NCBI GenBank assembly: GCA_036924285.1
Contig: JAYKYS010000005.1
Coordinates: 27,130,001-27,194,000, forward strand
DNA from: Asterella californica
Taxonomy: Eukaryota > Streptophyta > Marchantiopsida > Marchantiales > Aytoniaceae
Direction: 5' to 3'
DNA: 64,000 bases
The position numbers and the translations under genes are program-made. Under the pieces are notes generated by a model. The model did not search any database. It was not told the DNA's origin and saw nothing but the letters and a program-made list of their open reading frames with translations. This document shows positions 21,003 to 30,600 of this stretch, piece after piece. Position 1 is the first letter of the stretch; each line of letters begins with the position of its first letter.

Positions 21003-23591
21003 TTGAGAAGGTTGAGTTGCTACAAGGAGAAGAGATGGATCGCAAGAGCGGAGCTGCTGCTGCTGCCTCTGGGGGCTGGAGCATCAACGTCTACTGCTGC
21101 ACAGTCAACTGCACCTGCGTCTTCTACAGCGACATCTGCATCTGGTCTGGACACGGCTGAGATCTTGAAGACGCTTGCGGCCCTGGTCCAACAGCATCCG
21201 ATCGTTGGAGGGGGTGAGTTAAAATCCACCAAGGCTTTGCAAGCGATAGTGAATAGGTGTGGAAGGTTTGAAGGTAGAGATATTTCTAGATATCTGCGTG
21301 AGTATAGAGGAGAGATGGAGCTGGTTAGGGTTACTGATGCTGAGATGATAGCAAGTTTTGAGTTAGCTGTCATTCCTGAGTTGCGGGACCAAGTTAGGGA
21401 TGTACAGAGAAGAAATCTTGGAGTCTGGATGAGTTTTGAGCGATCTCTTCGAGAGGAGTTTCTTGAGGAGGATTCAGAGAGAGTTACTAGAAGGACATTT
21501 CTAGACTGGGTTGAGCAGCAACCTGGTCGTATTATGAGCCTGAGTGAGTTGCTGAGAGAGTTTGATCGGAGATACCGACAACTTTCAACTCTAGAGCGAA
21601 TCACCCTAGATGCTAGGAAAACAGAGCTTTTCCTGCAGGCTATCGATGATGCTACGGCAGATCGGTTATGTTTTATGTTGGCCGATCGATCTGCTGAGGG
21701 AGGTGTTATTATGGATTGGGGGAGAGTTGAGGATGCTGTGGCTGTACTGACAAGGCAGAGGAGGAGAAGAGTGGCTGTGGGAGGACGTCCGCTTGCAGAA
21801 GTGGTCACTCCACCTTATGCTGCTCCTCAAGTACAGCAACCTTTGGCCTCTGCTCCCAGACCTGTTGTCCCAGCTGCAGTTCCTTTGATGCCAGTTGTGC
21901 CAGCTCCAGCACAAAGGGCACCTGTTCAGAGACCTGCGGAGAACCATGGTCAACAGAATCAGATTGAAGACCTGATCCGGCAGATGCGAGAGCTGAAGGT
22001 AGAGCTAGCTAGATTGCAGAGAGAGCAGCCACCGGCGCCTGCTGCTGCACGTCCAGGAGGTGCTCCTGTCCGTAGGTGTATTTGGTGTGACAGTCCTGAT
22101 CACTTCCGAGGAGACTGTCAAGAGCTCACAGCTGCTTTGCGAGATGGTGTGGTTCGCTATCAGAACGGTAGGCTGCACCTTTCTTCTACTGGAGAGCCGT
22201 TGAGCACGCAGTTTGGACGAGGAGGCATGAGGAGTCTACCTCAGATTGCTGCGGCGGCAACTGTACATGCATTGATGACACCACCGGTAAATCCTGATGT
22301 ATATGCTGGACATATTGAGGTTTCTTCTAGTCCTACGTTGCTAGATAGGACTGCTGAGAAGAGTATTGCCCCCGTTCCTTCTGAAGTACTGAAGAGGGGA
22401 GCCGAGTCTATTCGTAGGGTCACAGGATGGGGAGATCCTATAGATGCTGCTTCTATCAGAGCATTCTTGGATGTAGATAGACACGTTCATTGGCAGGATG
22501 CTTATGTGGAGGAGAAGAGGCGGCGAGAAGCCTCTGAACTTGATACTGGAATTCCTGAGGAGACTGGGGATAGACGGAGAGTCACAAGGAGACGAGCGGC
22601 TCTTCCTGAAGACATCCCGTCTACTTCTGCAGCTCCTCCACCTGCGCCAGGTCCTATGGAGGATGTACAGAGATCCCAGCAGGAGCCAACGACTGCTGGT
22701 AGACGGTTTACTGCCCAAGAGAAGGGGAAGGGACCGGCTTACAAGTTGGCAGCTGATATTGAAACTTCTATTGATCTGAAGAGTATCTTGGAGCAGAGGA
22801 TACTGGATGCGCGAATCGAGTTTTCTCTTCGGGAAGTTCTTGGTATTGCAAAGAGGGAGTTTCACGAACTGATCATCGACATCATCAAGCGCAAGAGACA
22901 GGTGATGTCCGAGCAGGTAGAGAGTCAGATGATAGATGTAGTAGGAGCTTCTCTGAATGATGCAGAGTTTGGAAAGGTGCATTTTCAGGAAGCTGATGAT
23001 AAGAGATACCAGCAAGAAGCGTTGGTTGCTGGTACCGACACTATTGAGTTCAACGATGAGGAAGCTGGTGGGGAGAGTCCAGCTAGTGAAAGTAATTTCA
23101 GGAAGAGACATTGGGCTCGTGCCACAGCTGCTACGCGAGTTCGTCTTGGAAGTTTGGTTGAACCTGTTGCTGCTTTAGTTGATCACGGATCTGAGATCAA
23201 CATCATGTCACGGGAGGTGTACGAGAGAGGTCAGTGGCCTATCGAGCTAAACCATGGTTGGGTGTTACGTGCTGCAAACAACCAGAAAGGTGAGCTCTAC
23301 GACGCTTGTCCTAACGTGAAGGTGAAGATAGGTGATGTGGATGTGGATCAACATTTCTTCGTGCAATCTTCTGCTTCATATCCTGTGATTCTTGGTCAGC
23401 CTTATATCACTGCGGTTCGAATGGAGACCAAGGTGATGGATGATGGATCTCATTATGCTAGGATCCGTAGTCCAGATGATAGACGTTCTGTGCAGTTTCT
23501 GACCGTTCGTACGAACCACGAACGAAATCGTCAAACTTTGAGGGATTCTCCTATCTGTAGGGGGAAGGGTTTTCTGAAACCACTCTCGTAG
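21003..23591 (+). CDS. gag-protease polyprotein, element D
   Basis: The 862-codon open frame encodes a helical capsid-like region to about residue 260, a proline/alanine-rich linker, a CCHC zinc knuckle CIWCDSPDHFRGDC near residue 360, a lysine/arginine-rich region, and a retropepsin-like ALVDHGSEINIMS near residue 725, ending in LKPLS. Comparison with A suggests the natural start is ATG 21034 (MDRKSGAAAAAS) in another frame, joined through a G-run near 21070. This copy probably has a one-base indel there, and the first 30 or so residues from 21003 are likely spurious. Gag packages the RNA; protease cleaves the polyprotein. Confidence 0.88.
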   Translation: MRRLSCYKEKRWIARAELLLLPLGAGASTSTAAQSTAPASSTATSASGLDTAEILKTLAALVQQHPIVGGGELKSTKALQAIVNRCGRFEGRDISRYLREYRGEMELVRVTDAEMIASFELAVIPELRDQVRDVQRRNLGVWMSFERSLREEFLEEDSERVTRRTFLDWVEQQPGRIMSLSELLREFDRRYRQLSTLERITLDARKTELFLQAIDDATADRLCFMLADRSAEGGVIMDWGRVEDAVAVLTRQRRRRVAVGGRPLAEVVTPPYAAPQVQQPLASAPRPVVPAAVPLMPVVPAPAQRAPVQRPAENHGQQNQIEDLIRQMRELKVELARLQREQPPAPAAARPGGAPVRRCIWCDSPDHFRGDCQELTAALRDGVVRYQNGRLHLSSTGEPLSTQFGRGGMRSLPQIAAAATVHALMTPPVNPDVYAGHIEVSSSPTLLDRTAEKSIAPVPSEVLKRGAESIRRVTGWGDPIDAASIRAFLDVDRHVHWQDAYVEEKRRREASELDTGIPEETGDRRRVTRRRAALPEDIPSTSAAPPPAPGPMEDVQRSQQEPTTAGRRFTAQEKGKGPAYKLAADIETSIDLKSILEQRILDARIEFSLREVLGIAKREFHELIIDIIKRKRQVMSEQVESQMIDVVGASLNDAEFGKVHFQEADDKRYQQEALVAGTDTIEFNDEEAGGESPASESNFRKRHWARATAATRVRLGSLVEPVAALVDHGSEINIMSREVYERGQWPIELNHGWVLRAANNQKGELYDACPNVKVKIGDVDVDQHFFVQSSASYPVILGQPYITAVRMETKVMDDGSHYARIRSPDDRRSVQFLTVRTNHERNRQTLRDSPICRGKGFLKPLS

Positions 23592-26500
23592 GACGGGATA
23601 GCGAGAGTGATGGATCTACTGCTACTATGATCCCGCTTGAGCAGCCTGAGGGATCACAGGAGGTTGATGGAAAGGCTGCTCAAGATTCAGAAAGTAGTTG
23701 CACTGTGCATAGTTGGAAATCTGGGTTGATGACTTTCAGTTCTGATGATTGGAGTGAGTTCACACGGATGGAGGATTTGACTGAGAAGAGTAGAAGTCTG
23801 CGTTGTACAAGAGTTCTGGAGGAAGATGAGATGATTTCTGGAGTTTATGAGGAGTTTGTAGGTGTACAATCTTTTGTTCGTTGGCTGGATGATGTAGATA
23901 GGTTGATGGAACAGATGGGAGGTAGGGTGGTGATCCCCATCCATTCTCGTGAAGTCTATGAGGAGATTATCTCGTACTTGCGATATCGTCCTCATCCGAG
24001 ACTGGAGAATGGATGGAAGGATGCAGTCTGTTGGTGTGGCTTACATCAGGAAGCGGAAGTACACGCCAAGTATAAAGCTGTAGCGAGGAAGGTGAGACCT
24101 GTGGCGACCCAATTACCTGTTGATTCTCAGCAGCAGATGGAACTAGCGGCTGCTGAGCCTGTGCTTAGAGATCCTACACAGGTAGGACACAAGTTTACTC
24201 AAGAGACACTCGAGCAGCTCCAGATAGGAGGGGGTGGCTTCTTGACTGAAGAGGAGAAACGAGCTTTTGAGCAGATGATAGTGAGCCATGGTAAGGCATT
24301 TTCTTTCTCAGCTGAGGAGATAGGTTGTGTGGATCCTAGTGTGATAGCTCCGATGGTTATCTTCACTGTTCCTCACGTACCTTGGGACTTGAAGCCGATT
24401 CCAGTCCCTCGTGCCTTGCTACCGAAGGTGATTGAGTTACTGAAGGAGAGGATGCAGATGGGTATTCTTGAACCATCTATGGCTCCGTACTCTAGCCGAT
24501 GGTTCACAATACCTAAGAAGACAGGAGCTCTGCGCTTCATCCAAGACTTGCAGCCTGCCAACAACATCACGATTCGAAACGTTGGAACAGGACCTGTGGT
24601 TGATGAAGTAGCTGAGGCGTTTGCTGGAAGGTCAATCTGTTCTATTGGAGATCTGTTTTCATGTTATGATCAGTTTCAGCTTGCTTTGGAGAGTAGAGAC
24701 TTGACTACCATGCGTACACCTTTGGGGTTGATGCGGATGTGTACTCTTCCTCAGGGTGCGACAAACTCAGTAGCCCATATGCAGAATGCGATGCATAAGG
24801 TGTTACGAGAGTTTGTACCTGAGGTCACTATCCCATTTCTGGTTGATATTTCCATGAAAGGCTGTCCGGTGGAAGACAAAGACGAAGCTGTGACTTCTGA
24901 TGGATGCAGAAAATTCGTTGTAGATCACATTCGAGATGTGGAGAAGATTCTGATGCGTTTGGAGGAGGTACACCTCACTCTATCAGGTACCAAATCTCGT
25001 TTTGGTATGTCAGAGATTGTGGTGGTGGGTCATTTGTGTGGTACTTTTGGGAGGCGTCCGAACCCAGAGAAGGTAGATGCTATAGCAAGGATAGCTGACT
25101 GCACCAACATCACTGAGGTTCGACGGTTCTTGGGAGCTTGTGTGTTCTTTCGTGTGAGTATTCCTCATTATGCACACATTGCCGAGCCTCTGTATGCACT
25201 TCTGAGAAAGGGAAGGAGGTTTACTTGGCGGCAAGAACATCATGAGACGATGGAGCAGCTGAAGGAGATTCTGAAGTCTCCACCTATACTAAGGAGGCTT
25301 AGCTACGAGAGCGGGAGACCTGTGGTACTGACTGTTGATACGAGTCCAAAGGCGATTGGATGGGCAGTTGGCCAAGAAGATGCAGAAGGTGTGCGGTTTG
25401 TTTCAAGGTTTGGAGCTCGGATCTTAACAGATAGACAGCGTAACTATCCTCAAGTGAAGCGTGAGTTGTGGGGAGCTGCTACCGCTATGAAGGTTGATCG
25501 AGAGTTCTTGATAGGAGCCCGGGTGATATTAGAAACAGATTGTTTGCCTTTGTTGGGTATGATAGCAAACTGCAATACACCAGACATAGCAATGCTGCGA
25601 TGGATTGCTTATGTCCGGAGTCTGAACCCTGAGCTAAAGCATATAGCAGGAAAGGACAATCCAGTTGCAGATATGTTGTCTAGGGCTCGTTATACAGATG
25701 AGGATGAGATGTTTGCAGAAGTGGAGAATGAAGAGAAGAGAGACGTTTGGTGCCAAGTTGGTCAGCAGACTTCAGACTTGGAACCACTGCCGTTCAATGA
25801 GGGGTTCTACTCAGAAAAGTTCCGCGATATTGGATTTTATCTGAGTTCGTTATCCAGGAGAGAAGGATGGAGTGATGCAGAGTTCAAGGAGATCAGACGG
25901 AAGACGTACAGCTACCTTCTACGTGAAGGTTATCTGTGGAAACGTCCGAAGAGAAGAGACGGGATGCTTGCTAGAGTGGTGGATGATCAACCGACGAAGC
26001 TGAATCTGTTGAAAGAGTTTCATGACACCTTGTGGGCTGGACATCGTGGAGTATGGGCTACTTACACGAAGATGAAGGAGCGTTACTGGTGGAAGGTTTT
26101 GTATCAAGACGTGGTGGACTTTGTTGGGTCGTGTCTGCACTGCCAATTCTACTCTAAAGTCCGTTACAGAGATGGACTTGTACCTACTTATCCACCTAGT
26201 ATCCATTTTCAATGGGTTCTTGATCTTGTGATGATGCCACCGGGGTTATGGGGGATGCGTTATTTGGTGTTGGCTCGAGAGGATCTTTCCAATTATGTGG
26301 AAGGACGAGCACTACGGACGAAGACTACAGAGAATATCTGCAGGTTCGTGCTAGAAGATATCATCTGTCGTTATGGATCGGTTGGGAGATTACGTGCAGA
26401 TAGAGGTGAGTTGAGAGGCGCTGAAGTGAAGGAGTTCTTTGCTCGTTATGGAGTAAAGCTTCGACTTGCCACTGCTATGAATCCAGAGGGCATTGGTAAG

Positions 26501-27202
26501 AGTGAACGAGGACACCCTTCTATTGTTCATGCTTTAGTGAAAGCATGTGATGGTAGGCCTAGAGAATGGCCGAGATTACTTCCATTTGCTTTGTGGGCGG
26601 ATAGAACTACACACTGTACTACGACTGGCTATATGCCAGTTGAGCTTATGTTGGGTCAGAAACCGATCATGCCTGCTGAAGAGTACTTTCCTACGTGGGC
26701 TACGCTACCGTGGGAAGATGGTATAGATCGTGCTTCACTCCTAAATTTACGTATAAGGCAGTTGGAGCGAAGGGAGGAGGATCTTGCTAATGCGCAGGAG
26801 AGGCTGAAGGTGGCTCGAGTCAGAAACAAGGAACGTTTTGATAAGACTCACCGACTACGACCGAAGCCAATACGTGTTGGTGACTGGGTTCTGGTATATG
26901 ATAGCACGTTGGAGAATCAGCATTCTACACTCCGTAAGTTCTCTCGAAGATGGTTCGGGCCTTATGTTGTGCTAGATGTGTATGAGAATGCCACCTATAG
27001 CTTGCGTGAGTTGGATGGTACTCTTTTGAAGCTATCTGTGGCTGGCAAACGTGTGAAACTGTTCAAGAAACGCGGAGGGTCAATTGAGTTATTCAACTTT
27101 CTGGAGTCAGAGTTGAGGACAACAAGAGACGAAGACGTCCCAATGTCTGATGAGGCTGAGGCGGAGGAGAGCGATGATGATGAGGATCAAACAGAAGACT
27201 GA
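23561..27202 (+). CDS. RT-RNase H-integrase, element D (RT active site altered)
   Basis: The frame is open from 23561, overlaps the gag-protease stop, and its first ATG is at 23627; entry by -1 frameshifting at 23567-23573 is more likely than initiation. Counting from 23627: RT about residues 230-480, RNase H from about 565 (VDTSPKAIGW, ETDCLPLLGMI), integrase zinc finger about 800-840 (H...GH...CLHC), DDE core about 860-980 (LDLVMM, RADRGEL, KSERGH), RWFGPYVV near 1107, then an acidic tail. No chromodomain is seen. The RT motif reads FLVD at 24835-24846, where A and E read FLDD. Loss of that aspartate should abolish polymerisation. Confidence 0.93.
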   Translation, partial: GEGFSETTLVGRDSESDGSTATMIPLEQPEGSQEVDGKAAQDSESSCTVHSWKSGLMTFSSDDWSEFTRMEDLTEKSRSLRCTRVLEEDEMISGVYEEFVGVQSFVRWLDDVDRLMEQMGGRVVIPIHSREVYEEIISYLRYRPHPRLENGWKDAVCWCGLHQEAEVHAKYKAVARKVRPVATQLPVDSQQQMELAAAEPVLRDPTQVGHKFTQETLEQLQIGGGGFLTEEEKRAFEQMIVSHGKAFSFSAEEIGCVDPSVIAPMVIFTVPHVPWDLKPIPVPRALLPKVIELLKERMQMGILEPSMAPYSSRWFTIPKKTGALRFIQDLQPANNITIRNVGTGPVVDEVAEAFAGRSICSIGDLFSCYDQFQLALESRDLTTMRTPLGLMRMCTLPQGATNSVAHMQNAMHKVLREFVPEVTIPFLVDISMKGCPVEDKDEAVTSDGCRKFVVDHIRDVEKILMRLEEVHLTLSGTKSRFGMSEIVVVGHLCGTFGRRPNPEKVDAIARIADCTNITEVRRFLGACVFFRVSIPHYAHIAEPLYALLRKGRRFTWRQEHHETMEQLKEILKSPPILRRLSYESGRPVVLTVDTSPKAIGWAVGQEDAEGVRFVSRFGARILTDRQRNYPQVKRELWGAATAMKVDREFLIGARVILETDCLPLLGMIANCNTPDIAMLRWIAYVRSLNPELKHIAGKDNPVADMLSRARYTDEDEMFAEVENEEKRDVWCQVGQQTSDLEPLPFNEGFYSEKFRDIGFYLSSLSRREGWSDAEFKEIRRKTYSYLLREGYLWKRPKRRDGMLARVVDDQPTKLNLLKEFHDTLWAGHRGVWATYTKMKERYWWKVLYQDVVDFVGSCLHCQFYSKVRYRDGLVPTYPPSIHFQWVLDLVMMPPGLWGMRYLVLAREDLSNYVEGRALRTKTTENICRFVLEDIICRYGSVGRLRADRGELRGAEVKEFFARYGVKLRLATAMNPEGIGKSERGHPSIVHALVKACDGRPREWPRLLPFALWADRTTHCTTTGYMPVELMLGQKPIMPAEEYFPTWATLPWEDGIDRASLLNLRIRQLERREEDLANAQERLKVARVRNKERFDKTHRLRPKPIRVGDWVLVYDSTLENQHSTLRKFSRRWFGPYVVLDVYENATYSLRELDGTLLKLSVAGKRVKLFKKRGGSIELFNFLESELRTTRDEDVPMSDEAEAEESDDDEDQTED
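23567..23609 (+). promoter_or_regulatory. Candidate -1 frameshift signal, element D
   Basis: In the gag frame the codons ...G GGT TTT form the heptamer GGGTTTT (23567-23573), matching X-XXY-YYZ. A 7-nt spacer follows, then a perfect 8-bp stem CACTCTCG (23581-23588) with CGAGAGTG (23602-23609) around a 13-nt loop. The gag stop TAG (23589-23591) sits at the start of the loop. The pol frame has a stop at 23558-23560, so the frames overlap by only 31 nt and the heptamer lies in that overlap. Confidence 0.85.
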
Positions 27203-27210
27203 GGAGATTG

Positions 27211-27248
27211 GCACATACCGGAGGATGTGCAGGTTCAGAGGGGGTGGA
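27211..27248 (+). promoter_or_regulatory. Conserved hairpin and polypurine tract, element D
   Basis: The GCACAT-loop-ATGTGC hairpin (27211-27230) and the AGAGGGGGTGGA tract up to the LTR at 27249 are identical to A. The pol stop is only 8 nt upstream. Confidence 0.85.
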
Positions 27249-28727
27249 TGTCGTGATGTGAATCATTTGACATAGTAAATGATTCACTTATCACTGCCGT
27301 TGTGTTACTTAGCGCATGTTATTTCTACTCCGACACTTGATGTTCAGTAGTCTTAGAAGTTAACTCTGTACTGTTCTTAGTCTTTTATGCTTATAGTGGA
27401 CACCTTTTGCATATGGTGTTAACTCTGTCATATATTTTGGATCCTAGTAGGTAGGTAGTATGACATTTATCTTGTTCAAGCATTCGTACGCTTGTGCAAG
27501 TAAATTCATACTTATCTATGATACTCAATGTACATGACTTAGATTTATCATGTAGATAGTGGTTTGAGCTCATGGGTTGTACTTACTTGTCGCCCATGCA
27601 CGCTTTCTAGCTGGTTTAAGTATTTCTCGGGCTGCGTGTCGTTTTAGGTAGTTTAAGTTTTACGTTGGCACTCTAGGGAGCTTGACGTGGTAGCCTATGG
27701 GTAAAACTAAGTTGCCACGTGGTTTAGGGTACTAAAGGACAACCAAGTGGAGCTATGAACTCCCATTGGTCTGTTTTTATCTTTTGTTAAACTCTAAATT
27801 TAGAAATAGAGCTCTAGAGGGGAGTTCGAGCAATTTGTGAGGGCACTTCGAAATCTGAGAGCACAGGGAGATAGAGCTCGTCGAGCCAAGCACTATCAGC
27901 GAAAAGTTTGATCGATTTGGAGCAATAAACAAGAAGTTATGGCTGATTGAAGTTCGATTTGTGTTAGAATTGCAGCACTTCTGTTCAATTTGGGGTTTTG
28001 AGTGTCATTTGTAGCAGAATCGAGGAAAGCGCTTCAAAACTTTGTGGCTGTGATCACTGTCAGCAGAGCTACGACTGTCTCGAAATTTTTATGTCGATTG
28101 AGTCAGTGAGTAATTCAGGGCGACCGCTGAAGTAGAGGGGGTCCGAAAAGCTCTCAATCTGGAGCAGCAACTTCAGAGAGTGAGATCTGGAGTTCTGTGT
28201 GGAATCAGGAGGCCCAACTTCACAGGAGTGTTTATCAAGCTGTGTACTGCAAATCCTGTAAGAAATTCCCAAAGTGATCGAGTCAATTCCTTGTTATAGG
28301 TCGAAATAGCTGTCTGGGTATCAGAAACTGCCGTAATTTCTCTACTCAGAAAGTTTCTGCTCATATCTTAGTGATCTGAATTGATCTGAAGCTGAAATTT
28401 CGTATGTGTATCTAGTAGAACCTCATTTACATGTAGGAGGAGTTCTGAAGTCTGAACCTTCACATATTTCTCAATCCTGAGTGTCAAAGTTCGCCATCTG
28501 ATCTTATCATTGCTAGTTAAGCCTGAACTCTGCTTCCTGAACTTATCAGAAGAGCCTAGAGACTTACATGAGTGTTTTCAGTATCACCTTGAGTCCTGAA
28601 GCCTATCTTGTGAGTAGACCAGCCACAGCCAAGAGCCCAATGCTTCCCCGAGTAGATTGAACACAGCCTTCAAGCTCATATCACAGTCAGAAGGTTCGTC
28701 CTTCCCAGGAAGACTCTCAACCTGACA
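27249..28727 (+). repeat. 3' LTR of element D
   Basis: The complete 1479-bp LTR runs from TGTCG to TGACA. Its first 208 bp are absent from the 5' LTR. It shares scattered conserved blocks with the LTRs of A and C, for example TCATGGGTTGTAYTT and TTGCCACGTGGTTTAGGG, the latter containing a CACGTG palindrome. Confidence 0.93.
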
Positions 28728-30525
28728 ACGTGCTGATACGATCTTCTCTCTGATACTTGAGAGCAGTAACCAGCAATCTCATCTTCCTCATCTTCCGACA
28801 ATTTGGTCTCTAGAGCGTTAAGCGTAGCTGGTTCACCCAAAATCTGACGTTTTCTCTTGATGATATCTATGATAATCTCATGGAACTCACGCTTTGTAAT
28901 CCCAAGAATCTCACCCAAAGTAAACTCAACCTTCCCATTCAAGATACGATTCTCTAACACTTGCTTCAGGTCTTTAGCAATCTTAATGTCAGACTGAAGT
29001 TTGTATGCAGACATCTTACCCTTCTCCTTGCTTCTCTCCTTCTCCTTGGGTGTTGTAGGTGGTAGATCCTCCATAGTCTCCTCCGGAGTAGGTGTTGTCT
29101 CCTATCTTGTCTTTGGTCTAGCCCTTTCACTCTTTGTAGCAGGCTGTTTGGCTGTAGAAGCCTCACCTGCATCTTCCCACTTGCGTTTTTCTTCTAGTAT
29201 AGCTTCATGATGACTTCTTGCAACATAAGCATGCACTGACATAATATCCACAAGGTCATTTCATCTTGTAGCTTCTCGAATTGAGTTGCCAACCCTCCGC
29301 AGCACATCCTTGTTTAGCTCTGTTCTAGCTACGGACTGCACTACATCAGATCACAACCCAATAGTCCTTTTCTCTCTCTCGATTTCTGCTTTCACTCCAC
29401 ACGTAGCAGCATTCATCAAGAGAAACAGCATGTGATGCTGATATCTCATTCACAAGTCTCTTCATACCACCCTTGCCAAAGTTGGTTCCTAGCATCATCC
29501 CTGTCTCTCTCAAATGAGTCTTATCATCTTTGAAGAAGATAAGATCCTTCCTCAATGCAATGATAACTGCATCACATGCTCTCCACAATCTCTTCTTACA
29601 TGGTCTAGGCTATCACACCATATACAATGATGAACAAAGCCTTCCTTGATCTGAGGTCTCTGCATAGCAGGCTGTACATTCTGATCCTTCTCTTCTAACC
29701 TAGTGAGCTTAACCTTAAGCTCCTTCATATCCTTAATCAATTCATCAAGCGGTGAGTCTTCCTCTCTAGCAATAATCAAAGCGGGCTTAGTAAGCAACTG
29801 TTTGACAGGAATTATCAGAGGTGCTGATTCACTTACCACCACCTTGTCTCTTCTTCTCTCTCTCTTGGTCAGCAAAGAGACAGCCCCTTCAACCTCCTTC
29901 CAATCAATATTCAATTATCTCTCTTCACTCTTGTCTTCCAACAACAACTCAAGCTTCTCCTGAATAGTCACGTCCGCTGCTTGTAAGAAAAGCTCTATCT
30001 TCTCCACCTCTAGTGCAAGCTTCTCTGTCTTAGAAAGTTGAGCATATTGACAATCATACTCCCTTAACAACTCATTTATAGACAAACCTTTGTTAGGCTT
30101 AACCACCCACTCCAAGAATGTTCTCTTGGTCATTCTCTCTGAATCTTCAGTGTAGTACTTCTCCTTCAAAGCGCGCATAAAGCTCTCCCAACTCTATCTT
30201 TGCTGCTGCTTGAGCTCCTTCACACGCCCACGAATCTCAGTGACAACAGCAAGTTCAAAGTTCTCTACCATCTCCTTCTCAGACACCTTGTTCACCTCCA
30301 TCTCCTTAGCATAGTATCTCACGTACTTGGAAATATCTGTCCCCTTGAACTGGTCCATCTTGTGCACCATTGATTGCAACGCCTTGGTTGCTAATACCTC
30401 CTTCCTCTCTGTGCTCTGCTGCTGTTGCATAAACATGTGAAAAGCTTGGAACCTCTTCATCGTAGCAGCATCAAAGGTTGCTGAGTAGCAGCAACACCTC
30501 CACTTGATGATCCTTGGTTGGCCAT
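28728..30525 (-). pseudogene. gag of element C
   Basis: Minus-strand fragments from ATG at 30525 to the D insertion point match A gag: EVLATKALQSMVHKMDQFKG near 30380, the QYAQLSKTEKLALEVEK segment near 30050, and a CCHC-type knuckle near 29620 (CIWCDSLDHVRRDC). The frame is interrupted repeatedly near 30190, 29915, 29590 and 29170. At the position where A has a stop in MD-KEVE, C still has tryptophan (IDWKEVEGA), so that nonsense change is private to A. Confidence 0.9.
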
Positions 30526-30600
30526 TATATCTGATCCTGTAACACTCTCAAGAAAACTCCCACCCTAGATTTTCACGTCAAGTTCACCAAGAAGAGAGTA

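Larger units (their letters stand above)
19696..28727 (+). mobile_element. Gypsy element D, inserted in C
   Basis: This 9-kb Ty3/gypsy element has the longest open frames in the window. Order: truncated 5' LTR (19696-20966), gag-protease (to 23591), pol in the -1 frame (to 27202), hairpin and polypurine tract, complete 3' LTR (27249-28727). The right flank is ACGT at 28728-28731, from a CACGTG in C gag. A deletion at the left junction removed the first 208 bp of the 5' LTR together with about 0.86 kb of C, so the left duplicate is gone. The two LTRs align over exactly 1271 bp with few differences. Confidence 0.93.

Noticed and set aside
22341..23111. 256-codon antisense frame inside element D gag
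   Set aside because: It is a shadow of the gag-protease ORF, recurs as a shadow in E, and has no domain.
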